Source of the DNA: Clytia hemisphaerica
Lineage: Eukaryota; Cnidaria; Hydrozoa; Leptothecata; Clytiidae
Reading direction: 5' to 3'
Assembly (NCBI GenBank): GCA_902728285.1
Contig: CACVBU010000237.1
Coordinates: 2,044,565 to 2,108,564, forward strand
Length of the DNA stretch: 64,000 nucleotides
The notes beneath the pieces are model-generated. The model saw nothing but the letters and a program-made list of their open reading frames with translations, was not told the origin of the DNA and searched no databases. Made by a program: the position numbers and the translations under genes. Below, in pieces: positions 57,706-64,000 of the stretch. Within the stretch, counting starts at the first letter, position 1. Each line of letters begins with the position of its first letter.

Positions 57706-59503
57706 GATTATACAAATTATATTCAACGAAGTATTCATCGCATTCTCCCGACTGTACTATGATCCTTAAAAAGAAAGTAAAGCACGTGCAGACATTTTCT
57801 CCGCTCTCTTTGTACATATCTGTTGTTTACTTCGTCCATTACGGTCCGCAAACCATGGTGCCGAATATTGTTCGTCAGTATATTGTGTAGTCTAAGTAAT
57901 ACCCAAAGGTGGTCAAAGGTGGTCTAATAGATTACGACGCCCCTCAAAACAACATCACAACTACTGTAGTCTAAGTAATACCCTTAATTAGTTGTAGCTT
58001 TATTACTTACTTATTAGTTTTTCAGCTGTGATGAAGTTTTTATAAGATGCGCATATAATTGGTTATTCAAAACGATAGAGATGACGCGTTCTTTAGAAAA
58101 ATATAATAAAAGTTTTTGTTTGAATAGTTAATGACCATTCCAATGACAAAAATTCTTGTAAAACAAAAACCAGAAAAGATTATGCCATTGTTTTGGAAAT
58201 GTGTTACATAATTGCCACCGCAGGAAGCCTAAAGCTTCCGAGGATGGCATTCATAGCTTCACGCATAATGAAGTTGGGCAAACATGTCATAATTTTGCGC
58301 GCGTTTTTCAGTATTTTAGTTCCGGTTAAATGATGTACCGGTAACATTCTTAGCTTGACTGTATTTCTATTGTTTTATCATCATTAGAAACACTTTTCCG
58401 GATTTTTTTTAATCTGATTACCCATTTTCAAAGCTCTATACGTCTTTTTTTATTACCACAGGGAGTCGAATTAAGGGAAATTCCTTTTTTGTTGGGAAAT
58501 TCCCTATTTAAACCACAAGTACAATCATGGTCGAAATAGAATGAGAATTCCGGTTATTTTAACGTTTTTCAAGATTTAAAGTTCTGGCGAGAAAGTCGAT
58601 TTTGGGCTATCTCTTTAACTTAATCGAATATTTCAATTTGGGAGGGGTTAGCAGACTTCCAGGCTATATTCTGAGCCTTTTTGGACTATTTTTGAACTTT
58701 TGGATCCTGAGTCTTAAGTCTAGTTTTAAAACTCAGAGTTATAACTCTACCCTTCAAACCTACTTTAGAGCACTTACAAATCGATTGTGGTTTCAAAACT
58801 TCCCGGTGGATTTCCCTTTTTTCTCAAATATTACGACCATGATTGTAGTTATTAACCGCTCTGAGCAACGCAAATTAGAAATTTTTATCCTTTCAAAAAC
58901 TTGTCGTTTGACAGTTTAGTACAGTAGCGTTTAGTATGATAAACAAAGCATAATATACCATTATTTTGGTAATAAAAGAGATGACAAAAAAATAAACAGA
59001 TAAATAACTTTACCTTATCTCTATAAGAAGATATTTATGAGATGGACACAAATTGCTAATATTTGTAGACTAAATTTTGCTTCAGATGAGATGCCATTCT
59101 AACAGAAGTAACGGCTATCAGTAACATTTTTTTCCAAAGTCAACAACTTATTTGATTGTTCTTCTGCGGTGACACTTTAATGAAAATTATGGCTAGTTTA
59201 AGTTTTATGTAAATCGTTAGATCGTCTATCTTAAATTGCACCCAAAAATAACGCCAATAAGGGCCGGTGTAAAAAGGGCCGATAACGTAATTCGGAAGGA
59301 GATAAATTTGAAAACGGAGTTTAGTTCGGGGGGTTCGACATTCTTGAAAGATTCCCTATAAAGATCGAATGTTCTGCTTCCTCGATTTTGCAATACTATA
59401 TAAACTTCAAGTGTAGAAAAAACTACCCTCGTTCGCAATGGAATGTAGTATTTCAATCTCCATAATTTTTGTTTTTGCCTTTCTGAAAGGTAAAGCTTCT
59501 ATC
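57706..59503. other. Intergenic, no gene recognised
   Basis: A short repeat (GTAGTCTAAGTAATACCC) occurs at 57886 and 57966 as direct copies about 80 bp apart. From 58600 to 58760 there are GGCTAT, GAGCCTTTTTGGAC and GAGTCTTAAGTC words. Short open frames only. Confidence 0.4.
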
Positions 59504-59512
59504 GATGATATC

Positions 59513-60227
59513 ATAGTATAAGAAAGCCGCGGCTGGAATATGTACAGCATTGTCTTTTCAGTTAATTGCTGTTCCATCTCTGTCTCCGAGCTTTATAAGC
59601 ACATCAATATGATCAGTTTGTTATTGGTAGATAGTTTTTGAAATTTTTCTCTTATTTTTCTTCACAAAAAGTTTTTTTGTCGTTAGATATCTTTGAATCT
59701 GTACCCAATAGATCACTTGAACAAATTTTGGACATATTTTAGGGGTATTTTGTGGAAACAATAGTTTTTCGCTAAAATTAAAATTATAAGAACTATATTC
59801 AAGATGACAACTTTCCTGTCAGTTTAAATGATAAATTTTGAAGGTGCTGGCTTGAAATTTTCACAGTATTATCTTGATGTACTTTTTCATTGATTTCTAA
59901 ATAGATTTCACTGAAATATTGCGAAGGCATTTCGAGGCACCTCATTAATTTTTGAGTTCTTTCAGCCCAGCCATTTTGTGCTTGTTTCAATTTCTTAGTT
60001 TTGATTTTTCCTTTACAATGATTTTATAATGCAAGTGTATTATCAAGAGCATATCATTAATGTCTAAAACGCACTGAGAAGTAAGTATTAACGACAAACC
60101 AATAAAATTTACCATTAAAGATGCTACATTACTGATTTCTTGATCAACAAATAGTCATCAAATACGACAGAGATAGAATAACAGAAATTCAGATGTTATC
60201 ATTCCAGCCGCGGCTTTCTTATACTAT
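59513..60227. mobile_element. 715-bp TIR element with 9-bp TSD
   Basis: The left end ATAGTATAAGAAAGCCGCGG (then CTGGAAT) and the right end (its complement) are flanked by GATGATATC at 59504-59512 and 60228-60236. The interior is AT-rich and non-coding. The 9-bp TSD suggests a Mutator-like origin. Confidence 0.92.
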
Positions 60228-60669
60228 GATGATATCTATTAATAATTTCTCCTGCATATAGCAACAAATGGGATGGCAAAACCATGAAAAGTTTGACCTT
60301 GAATGATGGAACTACGCTCAGTTTTGGTGGTAAGTTTGATTCGAAATTTTGTTTTAATATACGGTAAATTTTATAAATTTTCCACTATACAATCTAAAGC
60401 TCGCGAGTACCCAAAACGAAACATCCTTATTTTCTATTTGGTGTTCTATATTCTCCGAAAAAAAACCTTGGAATATATGATAATGGTAGGCCAATCTATA
60501 TCATATGATTTGTACATCTGCTACATAATATTTTCTATCCATGATTTAGTTTGATTTTATTTCATCATTCATTTGATTCAATGTTCAAATCATAATCTCA
60601 TTTCTTTGACAGTAGTGAACAAACAGACGATTAGACACTGCCAGACAACAAAGGGCTAACCATACGAGA

Positions 60670-61320
60670 TTTTATCTGTTTAAAAAGGTTTGGTAGAGAT
60701 GCCTGCTATTCCTGGATACTTTAAGAACTTAAGCATACACGAGCCTGACCAAGGGGGGGGGCACAGAGTGTATTGCATACACTTGCTTATAAAAAAAACA
60801 TGTATATCCGCCACGCGTATTTCACTCTTTTTCGGATATATCCGACACGTTTATTTTATCTATATTTGTCATCCATATGACGGGTATATCCAACATGCAT
60901 TAAATCTGTCTCCAAGCCCCAAATTGAAAATTTTCTATAAATGAAAATCAAGGGCCTCATCTATTGACCCAAGGACTGAGTATGCCAAATTTCAGCTAAA
61001 TCTGACCATTTTGGAAGTCTCCAGGCAGTCTCAAAGATAAAGCATCATTTGGCACTAAATGCTGGTCCCAAGTTCCCGTAGTGCCAATATTTTTCGGAAA
61101 AAAATTGTCGGATATATCTGACGTTGGCAAAATAGGAAACCTGTGAAAATTCCCATCTTTAAAAGCCGCAGCAAATAGATCGAGGTGCTAAAATAAGGTA
61201 TCAGTAGGGAAAAGGTTAATATTACAGCTTAAAAGTACACAACATGACTTCTCGAGGCGAAAAATGGAATGTGTGTTTTCTTTCTCTCAGCTTGCGTTAG
61301 ACATATCCACATTTGACAGC
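60670..61320. repeat. Partial TATGCTTA-type MITE end and GGATATATCC words
   Basis: 60730-60802 holds TTAAGCATACACGAGCCTGA and ends TTGCTTATAAAAAAAACATG followed by TA, matching the end of copy D. Downstream, GGATATATCCGAC, GTATATCCAAC and GGATATATCTGAC recur at 60825, 60887 and 61110. The left end of the element is not found. Confidence 0.55.
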
Positions 61321-62440
61321 CACTAGAAAACTGTATGTATGTATCAAACTTTCCCCTTTGATCATAACAGAAATATTAAACTTTCTCGCCATCAAACTCA
61401 TCTCTTCAAATATCACGTGTTAAATCTTTAAATGTTAGGTTCAATTCAATCGTCGATGTTGCCAACTCTCTCTAATTTCAACCTCCACTATTCTAATCTT
61501 TCTGTAATTCGAACTTAAACATTAGTCCGCTCAATTGGAAAGTTGATTAAAGTACTGTTCGTAATTATCAATTTTCTTTTTGATTTGTAGAAAATCCTTG
61601 GTCCCTCGAAGGTACGGGTCCTTATTTTACCCGAAATGCTCACTTTATTATTATCAATAGCTGAATCTTGTCAAAATGTTAAGTCAATAGCATTTTCCAA
61701 TCACTAGATACAGTATCCTAGGACTGATTTAGTTAAAAGGGCAACTTTGAGCCGGTCTGTAAAATACACGATACCAGCAGGTCTCAAAAATTGACCCTCT
61801 GTGCTGCCTCAAAAATACTAGACAGGAGACCCGCCCTGTATTTTTATAATCTGATATATACAGGACGGGTATGACCTGTGAGACAGATTTCTGCCTCAAA
61901 AAATTTACAGTGGGAAATTCGAATTTAGCGTTGTCCTCACTTACTAAAATAAAAGCCAAATTTCGGAAGTTGCGTTTTTTCTAAGAAAGTGTAACCAGTG
62001 AAAGAATAACAGATTGACTATGTTTTTAACCGTCTTTAAAATCTCGGAAATTCAAACTCACTACTACAGCCCAAACCATGCTATATTTTTCACCATCAGT
62101 ATATAAAATAAGAAATCATAGCATTGATCTCCAGGCTACAAAAATAAATGTCACTGGACAAAATTTGAGCAAAAAAAAATGAGCAAAATTAGAGGGGGTC
62201 CTATTTTCGGTATTCTCAGAGACTGATGACGTCACCCCCTCCCTCCAAGATGCTCAAGTTAAGGTTTAACGTTTTAGAAACAATTTGAGAATGTTTTAAG
62301 ACTAGAAATTTGAAAATTTTCCTAGGCCGAAGGTCGTAATCTCATTCAATGTTCAATTTTCTAACAGTTCTCGAGCCACGTAAGCATAGGATAGCTGATC
62401 GTAGCAATTAATACGAGAGTTTAGTTCTCAATAGTCGAAC
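61321..62440. other. Intergenic, nothing recognised
   Basis: AT-rich sequence with short open frames only. An ACAGGACGGGT and ACCCGCCCTGTA pair at 61830-61870 forms a small inverted repeat. Confidence 0.35.
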
Positions 62441-62459
62441 GTGCGCAACGCACTGGGCT

Positions 62460-62742
62460 CAACTTCAGTGGCTTCAAATTATCCATAGGTCCAATTGTAG
62501 ACCAGATATTCACCCAAGGAACAAGTGTGCAAAAGTTCAGCCAAATCAAACAATTTTTGAAGTCTCCAGGCTGCCCCAAAGTTTTAGCCTCGTTTTGGCG
62601 AATAACTCGTACCCAGGCCCCTAAAATCAATATTTTCAAAAAATGAAAAAACACCCCCAGATATTCACCCAAGGAACAAGTGTGCCAAATTTCAGCCAAA
62701 TCCAACCATTTTTAGAAGTCCAGGCTGCCCTAAAGTTTTTGT

Positions 62743-62774
<32 letters not shown>

Positions 62775-62787
62775 CACACACACACAA
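62460..62787. repeat. Two-unit repeat with GACA/CA microsatellite tail
   Basis: Two units of about 180 bp share GATATTCACCCAAGGAACAA and TTCAGCCAAATC...GAAGTC...CAGGCTGCCC. They are followed by GACAGACA about eight times and CACA (62741-62785). A third, diverged relative is at 60960-61045. This layout resembles the 3' end of RTE-type or similar retroelements that finish in ACAGAC runs; that is an inference. Confidence 0.6.
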
Positions 62788-63296
62788 AGAAATGAGAATT
62801 TTATGCGAAAAAAAGAGAGCCAATAAACCAATCAATATAAATTTTAAATAGGCATTCATTAGGAAGTGTGGAAGTGTTGCAAAAAACTGTGATGCTGAAC
62901 ATTAAAACTCATTAAAGCCCATTTCCCCTAAATATCTGTTTCCCTTTTCCAGGAGGGAGCTTTTTTTGAAAAATGGGGAAACAGATCCGACCTTAATTCC
63001 TTAAAACTATGGAGAAGCAGATCTTTTCTAGGAATAAGATTTTTGAAACTTTTGGCCAACAGATCAAATTTTCCAGGCTATGCTAGCAACTCCAGAAGAT
63101 TTTTCAAATTTTAATTTTTTTTTCAAAACCTATCCTTTTTGAAAAAGAAAGAAAATGAGGGGTCATAGGCCTCCAGAGGATAAGTGGTTGTAAAGATATT
63201 CAAATTTTAGTGTAAAAAATGTCAAAATAAGGTTAGGAAAATAGCTTGGAAAAATTCGAAAAATGTGTCAAAAAAAGGCTTCTTTAATTTTGCATA

Positions 63297-63615
63297 ATCG
63301 TAAATCCTCGAATAAACGCCCCCTCCACGGAGGGGGACTTATTTGAATATTGTTATTAATTGAATAAGATATTGAGAAGATACTTGTGTCCTAAAAAGAA
63401 AGAAAGCGATTAAGAATAAAATGATAAAAATTGTCAATTGGATTTTTCAAATTTTTTTTTTTATCCTTTTTTGAAAAATCAACCCTTTGAAACAGTTAAG
63501 TTTAAGCAGATTCCGAATTTGTTGATATACAAATTTCTGAAATAAAAAAATAAGCGCCCCCCTTAGAGCCTCAAAAATTAAATAAGTGCACGGGCGCTTA
63601 TTTGAGGATTTACGG
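63297..63615. mobile_element. TA-flanked MITE with CGTAAATCCTC ends
   Basis: The left end CGTAAATCCTCGAATAAACG and the right end (complement of CCGTAAATCCTCAAATAAGC) are flanked by TA. The interior is AT-rich and non-coding. Further CCCGTCA and AATACCG words follow to 63900. Confidence 0.7.
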
Positions 63616-64000
63616 TATCTTTTTTTCTAGTTTACCCATTTTCAAGGGGGGGGGGGTGTTTGTAGGGGTTCGAAATACTGTTTTCCCGTCAAAGTTTTTG
63701 CTAAATCCTGGAATCCCGAAAATTGAAAAAAATGATAACATCTTCACAACGGTTTTTAAAGGTTAAAATACCGGCATAATGGCAAAAAATAAGGCTAAAT
63801 ACCGTCACCGTCTTAAAAAAATACTGTTTTCCCGTCACTTTTTTCGTCAAATCCCGTAATAACGCACTAAAAAAGGGCCAAAAGTACAAACCCCCCATTC
63901 GAATCAAGGGGCCTCTGGAAATGGAGGAACAAAAAGTTATAAGTAAAGAATACCGTGAGTGGTCCTAAATCCGACAGCCCTGCCTAAATCCGATTGGGTC

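Noticed and set aside
62741-62787. CRISPR-like or regulatory array
   Set aside because: It is a plain GACA/CA microsatellite without spacers.

Overview
The window is AT-rich eukaryotic DNA with few genes. Introns with GT/AG borders, an intron-poor rhodopsin-type GPCR, a Vps62-like protein, PHD-finger LINE ORF1s, a Penelope-like GIY-YIG relic, tRNA-derived SINE-like units and a very dense population of non-autonomous DNA transposons point to an aquatic invertebrate animal. A cnidarian or another early-branching metazoan is my guess; the species cannot be fixed from the sequence. There is no sign of bacterial organisation (no operons, no ribosome-binding sites).

Layout. 1-7.5 kb: repeats only, including a palindromic foldback element (912-1548), a 302-bp element with a 9-bp target-site duplication (TSD), a SINE-like unit and a 1.6-kb G-rich minisatellite (4577-6206). 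7.6-11.15 kb: a decayed jockey/CR1-like LINE, plus strand. 12.3-13.5 kb: a single-exon GPCR, minus strand. 14.3-26 kb: intergenic DNA full of MITEs, a SINE, a second copy of the foldback element and short-word repeat clusters. 26.15-37.44 kb: a roughly 11-kb zone of nested inverted repeats, carrying a 2.55-kb composite element (TSD TAAGAG, with a broken LINE ORF1 inside) and a 935-bp element with a 9-bp TSD. 38-41.3 kb: four palindromic or TIR elements around the last exon of a Vps62-like gene. 41.5-44.6 kb: a MITE, an intact LINE ORF1-only element and a LINE fragment. 47.3-48.5 kb: another intact ORF1-only element. 48.77-57.7 kb: the main host gene, at least six exons joined in phase, encoding a large P-loop NTPase with SF1-helicase-like motifs. 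Its introns hold a Penelope-like fragment and a fresh LINE inserted exactly at a splice donor; its long exon carries one in-frame TAG. 57.7-64 kb: repeats only.

Three things stand out. (1) Four TA-flanked MITEs share one terminus but each has its own subterminal octamer repeated many times, next to a shared GAGCCT-type word. (2) Three LINE ORF1-only elements end in a 3' hairpin plus an ATA/ATT tail, while the nearby EN-RT LINEs end in poly(A). (3) Several elements can be dated and delimited because an intact empty site, in an inverted or tandem sister copy, lies in the same window.
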